From Nonomuraea rhodomycinica (GTDB taxonomy: Bacteria > Actinomycetota > Actinomycetes > Streptosporangiales > Streptosporangiaceae): a DNA stretch of 64,000 nucleotides. The notes beneath the pieces are model-generated. The model did not search any database, was not told the origin of the DNA, and was given only the letters and a program-made list of their open reading frames with translations. Shown here one piece after another: positions 49,327 through 57,741 of the stretch. The stretch is from positions 186,001-250,000 of the forward strand of contig NZ_JABWGO010000007.1 in NCBI RefSeq assembly GCF_013363995.1, read 5' to 3'. A program made the translations under genes and the position numbers. The first letter of the stretch is position 1. Each line of letters opens with the position of its first letter.

Positions 49327-49346
49327 TCTGGAACGAGTGGTCAATT
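49327..49346. promoter_or_regulatory. TetR-type operator in the TetR/GH42 divergent region
   Basis: TCTGGAACGAGTGGTCAATT lies 20 bp upstream of the TetR start and ~110 bp upstream of the GH42 start. It matches the element upstream of the SDR. Confidence 0.58.
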
Positions 49347-49390
49347 TTCTCCGGACCGGAGTGCGGAAGCGCCTTGTCGCCGGGGGAGAA

Positions 49391-49402
49391 GAACGTTTTA
49401 AT
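49391..49402 (+). promoter_or_regulatory. GAACGTTTTAAT element upstream of GH42
   Basis: The same 12 bases occur upstream of the ABC sugar importer at 57505-57516. The AACGTT core is palindromic, as in LacI-type and other sugar-operon sites. A common regulator of beta-galactoside import and hydrolysis is inferred. Confidence 0.6.
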
Positions 49403-49456
49403 ACCCCCTGGCGCGGCCCCGCGTCCCCACGAACGCGTCCCCGCGAGGAGCACCCT

Positions 49457-51412
49457 TTGATCGTCTACGGCGGCGACTGGAACCCTGAGCAGTGGCCCGA
49501 GGAGACCTGGGCCGAGGACGTCGCCCTCATGCGCGAGGCCGGGGTCAACCGGGTCAGCGTCGGCATCTTCTCGTGGTCGTTCCTGGAGCCCGAGGAGGGC
49601 CGCTTCGACTTCGGCCTGCTCGACAAGGCCATGGACCTGCTGGCCGAGAACGGCGTGCAGGCGTGCCTGGCCACGCCGACGGCCGCGCCGCCCCCCTGGT
49701 TCGGGCACACGTACCCGGAGGCGCTGCCCGTCGACGCCGACGGCCGCAGGCTGTCCCACGGCAGCAGGCAGGGCTTCTGCCCCAGCTCGCCGATCTACCG
49801 GGAGCGGGCGCTGCGCGTCGCCGAGCAGGTGGCCCTGCGCTACCGCGACCACCCGGCGCTGGCCATCTGGCACATCCACAACGAGTACGGCTGCCACAAC
49901 GTCCGCTGCTACTGCGACGCCTCCGCCGCCGCCTTCCGCGTCTGGCTGCGCGAGCGCTACGGCACGCTCGACGCCCTCAACGACGCCTGGGGCACCGCCT
50001 TCTGGTCCCAGCGCTACAGCGCCTGGGAGCAGATCCTGCCGCCCCGGGCGACGCCCACCTTCACCAACCCGGGCCAGCAGCTCGACTACCGCAGGTTCTG
50101 CTCCGACGCGGTGCTCGACCTCTACCGGGCCGAGCGCGACCTGCTCGCCCGCCTGACCCCCGGCGTCCCCGCCACCACCAACCTCATGGCCGGGATGCAC
50201 TGGGAGATGGACTACTGGACGTACGCCCCCGAGATGGACCCCGTCTCCTCGGACCACTACCTCATCGGCGAGGACCCCCACATCCACCTCGCCTTCTCCG
50301 CCGACTTCGCCCGCTCGCTCAACCGCGGCCGGCCGTGGCTGCTGATGGAGCACTCCACCAGCGCGGTCAACTGGCAGGGCCACAACCCCGCCAAGCGCCC
50401 CGGCGAGCTGCTGCGCAACTCCGTCCAGCACCTCGCCAGGGGAGCGGACGCGATCATGTTCTTCCAGTGGCGGGCCTCCCGCGCGGGGGCCGAGAAGTGG
50501 CACTCGGGGATGGTCCCGCACGCGGGCACCGACACCAAGATCTGGCGGGAGGTCAAGGCCCTCGGCGCGCTGCTGACGGACCTGGCCGAGGTCGAGGGCA
50601 GCACGGTCGCGGCCGGCGCGGCGATCCTGCTCGACTACGCCAGCATCTGGGCGGAGGACCACCCGGCCCAGCCGACCGAGCACCGCGACCCGGTGGAGAT
50701 CATCCGCCAGTGGTACGGCGCGCTCTGGAAGGCGGGCGTCACCTGCGACGTCGCCCATCCCGAGGGCGACCTGTCCCGGTACCGGCTGGTCGTCGTCCCC
50801 GCCCTCTACCTGATCAGCGACGCCGGAGCGGCGAACGTCGAGCGGTTCGCGGCGGCCGGCGGCACCGTGCTCGTCGCGCCGTACAGCGGGATCGTGGACG
50901 AGCACGACCGGGTGCGGCTGGGCGGCTACCCGGGCGCGTTCCGCGACCTGCTCGGGGTGACGGTCGAGGAGTTCTTCCCGCTCGCGCCAGGGGAGCCGGT
51001 GACGGTCGCGGGCGGCGGCACGGGCACGGTGTGGAGCGAGCTCGCGCACGCCACCACGGCCAAGGTCCTCGACACGTACGCCTCCGGTGAGCCGGCCTGG
51101 ACCCGCAACACCTGGGGTGACGGCACCGCCCACTACCTGACCACGCTGCCCGACGGCGACCTGCTGGGGCGCGTGGTGGCCGAGGTCTGCGCGGACGCCG
51201 GCCTGGCCACCACGTCCCACCCCGGGGTCGAGCTCGTACGGCGGGCGCACCCCGACGGCCGCTCGTACCTGTTCGCGATCAACCACACGGAGGCCGCGGC
51301 GGCGGTCGCGGCCACGGGCGTCGCGCTGCCCGGCGGCCGGCCGGTGGACGGCGAGCTCACGATCCCCTCGGGGGAGTTCCGCGTGGTCCGCGAGAGCGCC
51401 CCGCCCGCCTGA
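49457..51412 (+). CDS. GH42 family beta-galactosidase
   Basis: 651 residues, normal for GH42. The sequence opens IVYGGDWNPEQWPEE, the standard beginning. The acid/base Glu143 is in HNEYG and the nucleophile Glu298 in LLMEHS. Cys108, Cys146, Cys151 and Cys153 match the zinc cluster of A-type members. No secretion signal is present, so it acts on imported oligosaccharides. The start is an unusual TTG at 49457, chosen because GAGGAG lies 6 nt upstream and the conserved N-terminus begins directly after it. A 16-bp hairpin follows the stop. Confidence 0.94.
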   Translation: MIVYGGDWNPEQWPEETWAEDVALMREAGVNRVSVGIFSWSFLEPEEGRFDFGLLDKAMDLLAENGVQACLATPTAAPPPWFGHTYPEALPVDADGRRLSHGSRQGFCPSSPIYRERALRVAEQVALRYRDHPALAIWHIHNEYGCHNVRCYCDASAAAFRVWLRERYGTLDALNDAWGTAFWSQRYSAWEQILPPRATPTFTNPGQQLDYRRFCSDAVLDLYRAERDLLARLTPGVPATTNLMAGMHWEMDYWTYAPEMDPVSSDHYLIGEDPHIHLAFSADFARSLNRGRPWLLMEHSTSAVNWQGHNPAKRPGELLRNSVQHLARGADAIMFFQWRASRAGAEKWHSGMVPHAGTDTKIWREVKALGALLTDLAEVEGSTVAAGAAILLDYASIWAEDHPAQPTEHRDPVEIIRQWYGALWKAGVTCDVAHPEGDLSRYRLVVVPALYLISDAGAANVERFAAAGGTVLVAPYSGIVDEHDRVRLGGYPGAFRDLLGVTVEEFFPLAPGEPVTVAGGGTGTVWSELAHATTAKVLDTYASGEPAWTRNTWGDGTAHYLTTLPDGDLLGRVVAEVCADAGLATTSHPGVELVRRAHPDGRSYLFAINHTEAAAAVAATGVALPGGRPVDGELTIPSGEFRVVRESAPPA

Positions 51413-51432
51413 CCCGCGCGGACCCGCGCCAC

Positions 51433-51466
51433 GACGCCCCGCGCCGTCCTGACGGCGCGGGGCGTC
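51433..51466 (+). terminator. 16-bp hairpin terminator after GH42
   Basis: GACGCCCCGCGCCGTC (51433-51448) and GACGGCGCGGGGCGTC (51451-51466) are perfectly complementary. Confidence 0.85.
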
Positions 51467-51502
51467 CGGTTCTTGACCGTTCCCTGGCCTCTCTCTACCT
51501 AC

Positions 51503-51520
51503 GTACCTACGTCTAGGTAC
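51503..51520. promoter_or_regulatory. inverted repeat GTACCTA-CGTC-TAGGTAC
   Basis: A perfect 7-4-7 inverted repeat ~105 bp upstream of the DUF5999 gene, preceded by an extra direct copy of CCTACGT. It lies in a locally AT-richer stretch and is a candidate operator or promoter-proximal element for the DUF5999/peptide unit. Confidence 0.5.
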
Positions 51521-51623
51521 CGAAATAGGGATTTATCCCGTCGTTCGGTTGCCCCGCACCGGGCAGTGTAGGTGCTTAGACATGGGCTCAGCCGACCCGA
51601 GCCGCAGGAGAGAGGGACGAGCC

Positions 51624-51818
51624 ATGTGCCAGCACCAGCCGCCGTGTCCACCGGCGGACGCCCCGTGCCACGACGCCGCCCGACTGGTGGCCTTCCACCC
51701 CGAGCAGGGGTGGGGCCTCCTCTGCAACGGCGTAGTGATCTTCGATGACACGGGCGAACTGATGCCGGACGGCCGAAGCGTCTCCATCGGCCCCGTCTGC
51801 TGTGGAACGGCCGCCTGA
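51624..51818 (+). CDS. DUF5999 family protein
   Basis: 64 residues. The order CQHQPPCPPADAPCHDAARLV, then HPEQGWGLLCNGVVIFDDTGELMPDG, is the DUF5999 signature widespread in streptomycetes and relatives. It has no known function. The six cysteines, three N-terminal and three later (CNG, VCCG), could bind metal. GGACGA precedes the ATG at 51624. It is followed after 34 bp by a 31-residue peptide gene on the same strand. Confidence 0.88.
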   Translation: MCQHQPPCPPADAPCHDAARLVAFHPEQGWGLLCNGVVIFDDTGELMPDGRSVSIGPVCCGTAA

Positions 51819-51852
51819 GGCGGTAGACCAAGCGCGAAAGGAACAGCAATCC

Positions 51853-51948
51853 GTGCGCAGGATCCAGATCCGCAAGTCCAAGAAGCCGAGCTCCGGCCAG
51901 TCCGGCTTGGACCTGCGGACGCCGTCCGGCCGCCGCCTCCCGTTCTGA
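51853..51948 (+). CDS. 31-residue basic peptide gene (unrecognised)
   Basis: GTG at 51853 to TGA at 51948. GAAAGGAA lies 9 nt upstream. The peptide starts MRRIQIRKSKKPSSG and ends RTPSGRRLPF; it is strongly basic N-terminally, with no signal peptide. All 31 sense codons end in G or C, the strongest coding bias possible for this genome and very unlikely by chance in a non-coding gap. It sits 34 bp after DUF5999 and is probably cotranscribed with it. No family recognised: it could be a small regulatory protein or a modified-peptide precursor, but no maturase gene is nearby. Confidence 0.6.
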   Translation: MRRIQIRKSKKPSSGQSGLDLRTPSGRRLPF

Positions 51949-51977
51949 CCTGACCGCCCGCGCGCCCGCGGGCCGCG

Positions 51978-54329
51978 TCAGCCGTCGTGCTCGTTGACCC
52001 AGACCGCCACCTGGGCCCGCGAGTGGAAGCCGAGCTTGCTCATGATGTGCTCGATGTGACTCTCGGCGGTGCGCTGGGAGATCACCAGGGCGGTGGCGAT
52101 CTCCTTGTTGGTCAGCCCCTGGGCGACGAGCCGGGCGATCTCCGTCTCCCTCCGGGTGAGCGGTCCGGTTCCCTTGGCCGCCGGACGCTCACCGCCGCCG
52201 GTGGAGCGCTCGCCGACGCGCTCGTCCCTCTGGAGCGCGTAGTCGAGCGCCTCGTCGTAGGAGAGCCGGGCGCCCTCCTCGAAGGCCGCCTCGAAGGGGG
52301 AACGGCCGAGCGCCTCCCGGGTGAGGCGCTCGCACTGCTCGTGGTAGCGGGCCAGATGCCCGAAGCCGGACAACGGCGCGCCGATCATCTGCCAGATGGT
52401 CCGCAGGATGCCGTACAGCCGCGCCGCCCGCCGGTGGTCGCGCTCGGTGGTGGCGATCCAGGCCAGCACCTCCAGGTTGACCCCCACGCCGAGCGGGTCG
52501 CCGAGCGCGCGGTTGAAGGTCAGGCTCTCCGCCTCCAGCGCCGCGGCCCGCGCCAGGTCGCCCTGCCGCCAGACGTCCACGCCGAGCGCCATCATCATGT
52601 ACGCCTTGTGCCAGCCCTCCCCGTAGGCGTCGGCCACGGCCAGGCACTCGTCGCCCATCGCGATGGCCCGGGTGGAGTCGCCGCGGAAGGAGTGGGCCAG
52701 CGAGAGCCGGATGAGGGCCAGGGTGGTGCCCACCGGGTCGCCCAGGGCGCGGTGCCGGGCCAGGGCCTGCTCGTACAGCTCGATGGCCCCGTCGGTGTCG
52801 CCCTCGCACATGGCGATCATCCCGGAGTACAGCGCGACGTACCCGAGGACGTCCTCCAGCCCCAGTCGCTCACCCAGGTTCTGGCTCTCCTTGAGCATCT
52901 CCGCCGCGGCCGGGACGTCGGCCTGGATGATGGCCAGCCAGCTTCCCGCCCACAGCGCCCGCGCCCGCGTCTCGGGGGAGCCCGCGCCGCTGGAGAGCGC
53001 GCGGTCCAGCCAGCGGCGGCCCTCCCCCAGGTAGAAGCCGGTGATCCAGTGGTAGAGCAGGTCGGTGGCCATCTCCAGGCAGGCTCCGGCCTCGTCGGGG
53101 TCGGCCAGGCAGCGTTCCAGGACGCTGTGCAGGTTGGCGTGCTCGTGGCGCAGCCGGGTGAACCAGGCGACCTGCGAGGGTCCGAAGAGCTGCCCCCGGG
53201 CCTCGGCCGCGAGCTCCCGGTAGTAGTCGCAGTGGCGCCGCTGCAGTTCGCCCTGCTCCCCCTGGGCGCTGAGCCGTTCGAGGCCGTACTGACGGATGAT
53301 CTCCAGCAGCCGGTAGCGGACGCGCGAGCCGTGCTCCTCCCTGATCAGGATGGACTTGGAGACCAGCGCGCACACGAGGTCGAGCACCTCCTCGCGGTCG
53401 ATGCCGTCGCCGGAGCAGACGGCCTCGGCGCCCTCCAGGTCGAGGCCGCCCGCGAAGACCGACGCCCGCGCCCACAGCATCCGCTCCTTCTCGGAGCACA
53501 GCGCGTAGCTCCAGTCGATGAGCGCCCGCAGCGTCTGGTGGCGCGGCGGCTCGGCCGGGGAGCCGGCGGTGAGCAGCCGGAACCGGTCGTCCAGGCGGTC
53601 CAGGAGCTGCCGCAGCGACAGGGCGCGCAGCCGGACGGCGGCCAGCTCGATGCCGAGCGGCAGGCCGTCGAGCCGGCGGCAGATCTGCAGGACGATGTCG
53701 CGGTTGTCCTCGGTGAGCTGGAACGACGGCAGGACGGCCATGGCCCGCTCGGTGAACAGGCGCACGGCGTCCGAGCGCGCCAGCGACTCGATGGGCAGCT
53801 CCGCGCCGTCGGCCCCGGGCATGGGCAGCGTCGGCACCGGCAGGATCCGCTCGCCCGCGAACCCCAGCGCCTCGCGGCTGGTGGCCAGGATGCGCAGGTC
53901 GGGCGCGGCGCGCAGCAGCGCCTCGGCGAGGACGGCGCTCTCGCGGACCAGATGCTCGCAGTTGTCCAGGATGATCAGGGCGCTCTTGTCGGCGAGGAAG
54001 TCGGTGAGCACCCGCAGCGGCGAGCCGGCGCTCTGGTGGCGGATCTCCAGCGCCTCGATCACGACCTGGGCCAGCATGTCGGGGCTCTCCAGCCCGCCCA
54101 GCTCGACGAACCACACGCCGCTGCGGAAGTCGCGCGCCATGTCCAGCCCGACCCGCAGCGCCAGCCGGGTCTTGCCGACCCCGCCCACGCCCGTGAGGGT
54201 GACCGCGCGTGACGCGGACAGCAGTCGCTTGACCTCGGCCACCTCGTGCCGACGCCCAACGAAGCTGGTCACCTCCGCGGGCAGCCTGACGCACTGCTGC
54301 CGCCTGGTGTCGTTCATCGCCAGCATCAT
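51978..54329 (-). CDS. large LuxR family ATPase regulator (LAL-like), copy 1
   Basis: 783 residues. N-terminal AAA/NB-ARC ATPase: FVGRRHEVAEVKRLL, Walker A GVGGVGKT, Walker B-like SALIILDNCEHL and LRILATSREALG. A helical/TPR-like middle follows, then a C-terminal LuxR HTH (LTRRETEIARLVAQGLTNKEIATALVISQRTAESHIEHIMSKLGF). These proteins act as ligand- or ATP-gated activators of metabolic clusters. Start codon uncertain (ATG 54329, 54326 or 54317). It converges on the 31-residue peptide gene and lies next to the end of the sugar ABC operon. Two relatives lie at 59953-64000. Confidence 0.93.
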   Translation of the reverse strand: MMLAMNDTRRQQCVRLPAEVTSFVGRRHEVAEVKRLLSASRAVTLTGVGGVGKTRLALRVGLDMARDFRSGVWFVELGGLESPDMLAQVVIEALEIRHQSAGSPLRVLTDFLADKSALIILDNCEHLVRESAVLAEALLRAAPDLRILATSREALGFAGERILPVPTLPMPGADGAELPIESLARSDAVRLFTERAMAVLPSFQLTEDNRDIVLQICRRLDGLPLGIELAAVRLRALSLRQLLDRLDDRFRLLTAGSPAEPPRHQTLRALIDWSYALCSEKERMLWARASVFAGGLDLEGAEAVCSGDGIDREEVLDLVCALVSKSILIREEHGSRVRYRLLEIIRQYGLERLSAQGEQGELQRRHCDYYRELAAEARGQLFGPSQVAWFTRLRHEHANLHSVLERCLADPDEAGACLEMATDLLYHWITGFYLGEGRRWLDRALSSGAGSPETRARALWAGSWLAIIQADVPAAAEMLKESQNLGERLGLEDVLGYVALYSGMIAMCEGDTDGAIELYEQALARHRALGDPVGTTLALIRLSLAHSFRGDSTRAIAMGDECLAVADAYGEGWHKAYMMMALGVDVWRQGDLARAAALEAESLTFNRALGDPLGVGVNLEVLAWIATTERDHRRAARLYGILRTIWQMIGAPLSGFGHLARYHEQCERLTREALGRSPFEAAFEEGARLSYDEALDYALQRDERVGERSTGGGERPAAKGTGPLTRRETEIARLVAQGLTNKEIATALVISQRTAESHIEHIMSKLGFHSRAQVAVWVNEHDG

Positions 54330-54428
54330 GAAAGCCCCGCCGGCCGGGCCACCGGGTTACGCCCGAGCCGTTCCCTCAAGGTTATGCGCAGGTCACCACG
54401 GGTGGGAAGGCGGGGACCCGGCGCCCGC

Positions 54429-55241
54429 TCATCCCTTGAGACCGCTGGCGAAGCCCTTGATGACGTAGCGCTGCAGCAGCAGGAAGGCGACGACGACCGG
54501 CAGCGCCCCGAGCACCAGGCCGGCGAAGACCAGGCCGTGGTCGGAGACGTACTGGCCGACGAACGCGAAGACGCTCACCGGGATCGTCTCGAAGCCGGAC
54601 CCGCCGAGGTACAGCAGCGGGGTGAAGAAGTCGTTCCAGATGAACACGGCGTTGAGGATCAGCACCGTGCCCGTGATGGGCCGCAGCAGCGGGAAGACCA
54701 CCTTGGTGAACGCGGTGAAGTGGGAGGCGCCGTCGATCTGCGCGGCGCTGGCGTAGTCGCGCGGCAGGGCCCGGATGAAGCCGGTGTAGAGGAACACGGT
54801 GAACGGGAGCTGGATCCCCGTGTAGAAGACGATCATCCCGGCGTGGCTGCCGATGAGCCCGAGGTCGGACACGAGCTGGTAGAGCGGGATCATGCCGAGC
54901 TGGAACGGCAGCACGATGCCGAGCAGGAACAGGATGTACAGCCCGTAGCCCATGCGGCTCTGGGCCCGGGCCAGGTAGTAGGCCGCGAACGAGCCGAGCG
55001 CCACCAGCGCGACCAGGCTGACCACGGTGATCACGGTGCTGTTGACCAGCGACGGGCCGAGCGCGGCCGCCGTCCACGCCTTGTCGAAGTTGTCCAGCGT
55101 GGGCGGCGCGGGCAGCGAGAGCGGGCTGTGCGCGATCTGCGCCGGGTCCTTCAGCGACAGCGTGATCAGCGCGTACACCGGGAAGAGGAACGCCACGGCC
55201 ACGGCGACCATGACGATCTCCAGCAGGAACGTCCGCTTCAC
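54429..55241 (-). CDS. carbohydrate ABC transporter permease (MalG-like)
   Basis: 270 residues with six membrane helices. The cytoplasmic EAA loop is DYASAAQIDGASHFTAFTKVVFPLLRP, the site that contacts the ATPase. It is a CUT1-type importer subunit. The GTG start overlaps the previous stop as GTGA. No ATPase gene is present in the operon; CUT1 systems in actinobacteria usually share a general MsiK-type ATPase encoded elsewhere. Confidence 0.94.
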   Translation of the reverse strand: MKRTFLLEIVMVAVAVAFLFPVYALITLSLKDPAQIAHSPLSLPAPPTLDNFDKAWTAAALGPSLVNSTVITVVSLVALVALGSFAAYYLARAQSRMGYGLYILFLLGIVLPFQLGMIPLYQLVSDLGLIGSHAGMIVFYTGIQLPFTVFLYTGFIRALPRDYASAAQIDGASHFTAFTKVVFPLLRPITGTVLILNAVFIWNDFFTPLLYLGGSGFETIPVSVFAFVGQYVSDHGLVFAGLVLGALPVVVAFLLLQRYVIKGFASGLKG

Positions 55242-56155
55242 TGGGCCACCTCACGGTTGCGGAGATAGTAGAGCTGCACCATCGACACGGCCGCCACGAA
55301 CAGCGCCAGCACCAGCGCGATCGCCGTGCTGTAGCCGAACTTGCCGAAGACGAACGCCTGCTTGTACAGGACCGTCGAGAGCGTCTCGGTGGCGTAGCCG
55401 GGGCCGCCGTTCGTGGCCGCGAAGACCTGGTCGAACAGCTTGAGTCCGCCGATCGTGGACAGCATGAGGTTGATGGTCAGCGACGGCGCGAGCAGCGGCC
55501 AGGTGACGTACCGGAAGCGCTGCCACGTCCCGGCGCCGTCGATCATGGCCGCCTCGTGCAGCTCCGGCGGGATCCCCTCCAGCCCCGCCAGGAAGATGAC
55601 CATCGAGTAGCCCGCGTACTGCCACACCACGGTGCCGGCGATCGACCACAGCGCGAGCGACGGGTCGCCGAGCCAGTCGATGTGGGTGCCGAGCAGGCCG
55701 TTGAGCCCGGCGGCCGGGTCGGGGTTGTAGATGTACTTCCACAGGAAGGCCACCATGACGGGGCTGACCACGACCGGGGCGAAGAACACCACCCGCAGGA
55801 CGGCGCGGCTCCTGAGCTTGACGTGCACGCCGAGCGCGAGCAGCAGGCCCACGCCGTTCTGCACGGCGACGATCGTCACGGTCAGCAGCAGCGTGTTGCC
55901 GATCGAGCCCATGGCCTGCTCGTCGTGGAGCATGGCCGTGAGGTTGGCCAGCCCGACGAACGACTTGTCCTCGCCGATGCCGCTCCAGTCGGTGAAGGCG
56001 TAGACCATGCCGGCCAGGCTCGGGTAGAGCACGACCGCGGCGTAGACGAGCAGCGCGGGCAGGGCGAAGACCCACGACGGGGACAGGGAGCTGAACCTCC
56101 CCCACGGCTTGCGGGCCGTGGAGGGAAGGCTCCCGCGGGCGATGTTCGCGGTCAC
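55238..56155 (-). CDS. carbohydrate ABC transporter permease (MalF-like)
   Basis: 305 residues with six membrane helices after a ~30-residue cytoplasmic N-terminus. The EAA loop is LHEAAMIDGAGTWQRFRYVTWPLLAP. The GTG start at 56155 overlaps the binding-protein stop as GTGA, and the gene overlaps the next permease, so the three importer genes are tightly coupled. Confidence 0.94.
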   Translation of the reverse strand: MTANIARGSLPSTARKPWGRFSSLSPSWVFALPALLVYAAVVLYPSLAGMVYAFTDWSGIGEDKSFVGLANLTAMLHDEQAMGSIGNTLLLTVTIVAVQNGVGLLLALGVHVKLRSRAVLRVVFFAPVVVSPVMVAFLWKYIYNPDPAAGLNGLLGTHIDWLGDPSLALWSIAGTVVWQYAGYSMVIFLAGLEGIPPELHEAAMIDGAGTWQRFRYVTWPLLAPSLTINLMLSTIGGLKLFDQVFAATNGGPGYATETLSTVLYKQAFVFGKFGYSTAIALVLALFVAAVSMVQLYYLRNREVAQ

Positions 56156-57453
56156 TTGGCGTATGCCTCGTCCATCTTCTTCAGGGCGTCGTCAATCTTG
56201 ATCTTTCCGGCGAGCAGTTCCTGGACGACCGCGAAGTGCACGGGCTGCACCTCGGCGTTCGGCCAGCGCTGGTCCATGAACGGCACGGCGCGGTCCTTGG
56301 TGAACGGCAGGAACGACTGCACGGCCGGGTCGATGGTGGAGCTGGCGTCCTGGGTGAGCGGGATGGCGGAGATGGCCTTGGCCCAGAGGTTGATGTTCTC
56401 CTGCTTGCCGAGGAAGTCGATGAACGCCTTGGCCTCGGCCAGGTTCTTGCCCTTGGCGGAGGCGCCGAGGCCGACGACCACGCCGGCGGGGATCCACACC
56501 TGGTCGGCGGAGTCCGCGCCCGGCACGGGGAACATCGACAGGTCGGAGGGGCTGGTGGCCGACTTGCGGAAGTCGGGCAGCACGGCCGAGACCTGGATCG
56601 CCATGGCGGCCTTGCCGGTGGCCACCATGGAGGTCTGCTGCTCGAACGTGGTGCCGTTGGGGTTGTCGTTGAAGAAGCCGCGCTTCTGCAGCTCCAGGTA
56701 CATCTCCATGGCCTGGCGCCAGCCCGACTGGGCGAAGCTGGTCTGCCCGGCGCGCTGCTTGTCGTCGAAGGTCGGGTCCTTGGCGTACACGGTGGAGGGG
56801 ACGAGCGCGTACGTGATGAGCTGGGTGACCCACGGCGTCTGGGCGCCGAGCGCGATCGGGGTGATCCCGGCCTTCTTCAGCTTGTCGCACACGGCGAGGA
56901 ACTCGGTCCACGTGGTGGGCGGCGCGTCGATGCCGGCCTTCTGGAACGCCTTGGTGTTGTAGACGGCGCCGATGACCGACGAGCCCGCCGAGTACATGTA
57001 GGTCTTGCCGTCGTTCTGGAAGGCCGGTTTGAACCCGGTGGGGATGGTCTGGGTCCACGCCTGGTCGGACAGGTCGGCGAGCAGGCCGGCCTTGGCGATC
57101 TGGCTCATCGACATGGCGCTGCCGTCGCCCGGGTAGACGACGTGCAGGTCGGGGGCGTTGCCGGCGCCGAGCTGCGTGCGCACCGAGGTCTGCACCTGGT
57201 CGGTGGGGGCGAACGTGGTGGTGAGGGAGACGCCGGGCTTGACCTGCTTGTAGGCGGCGACCAGCTGGTCCATCGCGGCCTTCTGGTCGGCGACGCCGAC
57301 GAACTTGAGCTGCGTGGCGGTCTGCTGTCCCTGCGCGGTGGTGGTCTGCGGCTTGGTGGAGCAGGCGGCGGTCGCCGCGGCGGCCGCCGCCAGCCCGCCC
57401 ATCATGCGGAAGAACTGGGCGCGGCTCATCCTGGCTTCGCGTAGGTCGGTCAT
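56152..57453 (-). CDS. sugar ABC transporter substrate-binding lipoprotein
   Basis: 433 residues. The signal sequence has twin arginines some distance apart (not a clear Tat motif) and a lipobox TAAC giving lipid-anchored Cys31. The fold is a family 1 extracellular solute-binding protein (QLKFVGVADQKAAMDQLVAAYKQVKPGV; GNAPDLHVVYPGDGSA; AKAFIDFLGKQENINLWAK). It captures an oligosaccharide, plausibly a galactoside given the shared upstream element with GH42. GGAGGAGA precedes the ATG at 57453. Confidence 0.93.
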   Translation of the reverse strand: MTDLREARMSRAQFFRMMGGLAAAAAATAACSTKPQTTTAQGQQTATQLKFVGVADQKAAMDQLVAAYKQVKPGVSLTTTFAPTDQVQTSVRTQLGAGNAPDLHVVYPGDGSAMSMSQIAKAGLLADLSDQAWTQTIPTGFKPAFQNDGKTYMYSAGSSVIGAVYNTKAFQKAGIDAPPTTWTEFLAVCDKLKKAGITPIALGAQTPWVTQLITYALVPSTVYAKDPTFDDKQRAGQTSFAQSGWRQAMEMYLELQKRGFFNDNPNGTTFEQQTSMVATGKAAMAIQVSAVLPDFRKSATSPSDLSMFPVPGADSADQVWIPAGVVVGLGASAKGKNLAEAKAFIDFLGKQENINLWAKAISAIPLTQDASSTIDPAVQSFLPFTKDRAVPFMDQRWPNAEVQPVHFAVVQELLAGKIKIDDALKKMDEAYAK

Positions 57454-57504
57454 GGGGGTCTCCTCCGGGCAGGTCCCACGCGGGCGGGGGGTGGGGCGTT
57501 ATGC

Positions 57505-57516
57505 GAACGTTTTAAT
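57505..57516. promoter_or_regulatory. GAACGTTTTAAT element upstream of the ABC importer
   Basis: Identical to 49391-49402 upstream of GH42. It lies 52 bp before the binding-protein start, in the 290-bp divergent gap with the DeoR gene, a position fit for repression of the importer. The regulator could be the DeoR protein or a LacI protein encoded elsewhere. Confidence 0.6.
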
Positions 57517-57741
57517 CGGGAGGTGCCAAGATGCCGGGCCGGCTGACGACATCTTGAGGGGAGGCGTTAAATCTAACGCTAAAGAGTGTGAACTTGTGAT
57601 GTTGCGTGGAGACTATGAGCCACTCCCCGAGGTGTCAAGGGTGTGAGAGATTGAGTCCGCGTAACGAACTCGGCCGTACGCGGCATGACCCTCACGGTAC
57701 GAGCATCCAGACATCGGCATCCAGACATGGGAGCGCTAGCA

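Noticed and set aside
57727..57740. CebR operator at TGGGAGCGCTAGCA before the DeoR gene
   Set aside because: It matches only 11 of 14 positions, the second half is not symmetric, and the GGGAG is explained as the ribosome-binding site of the GTG start.
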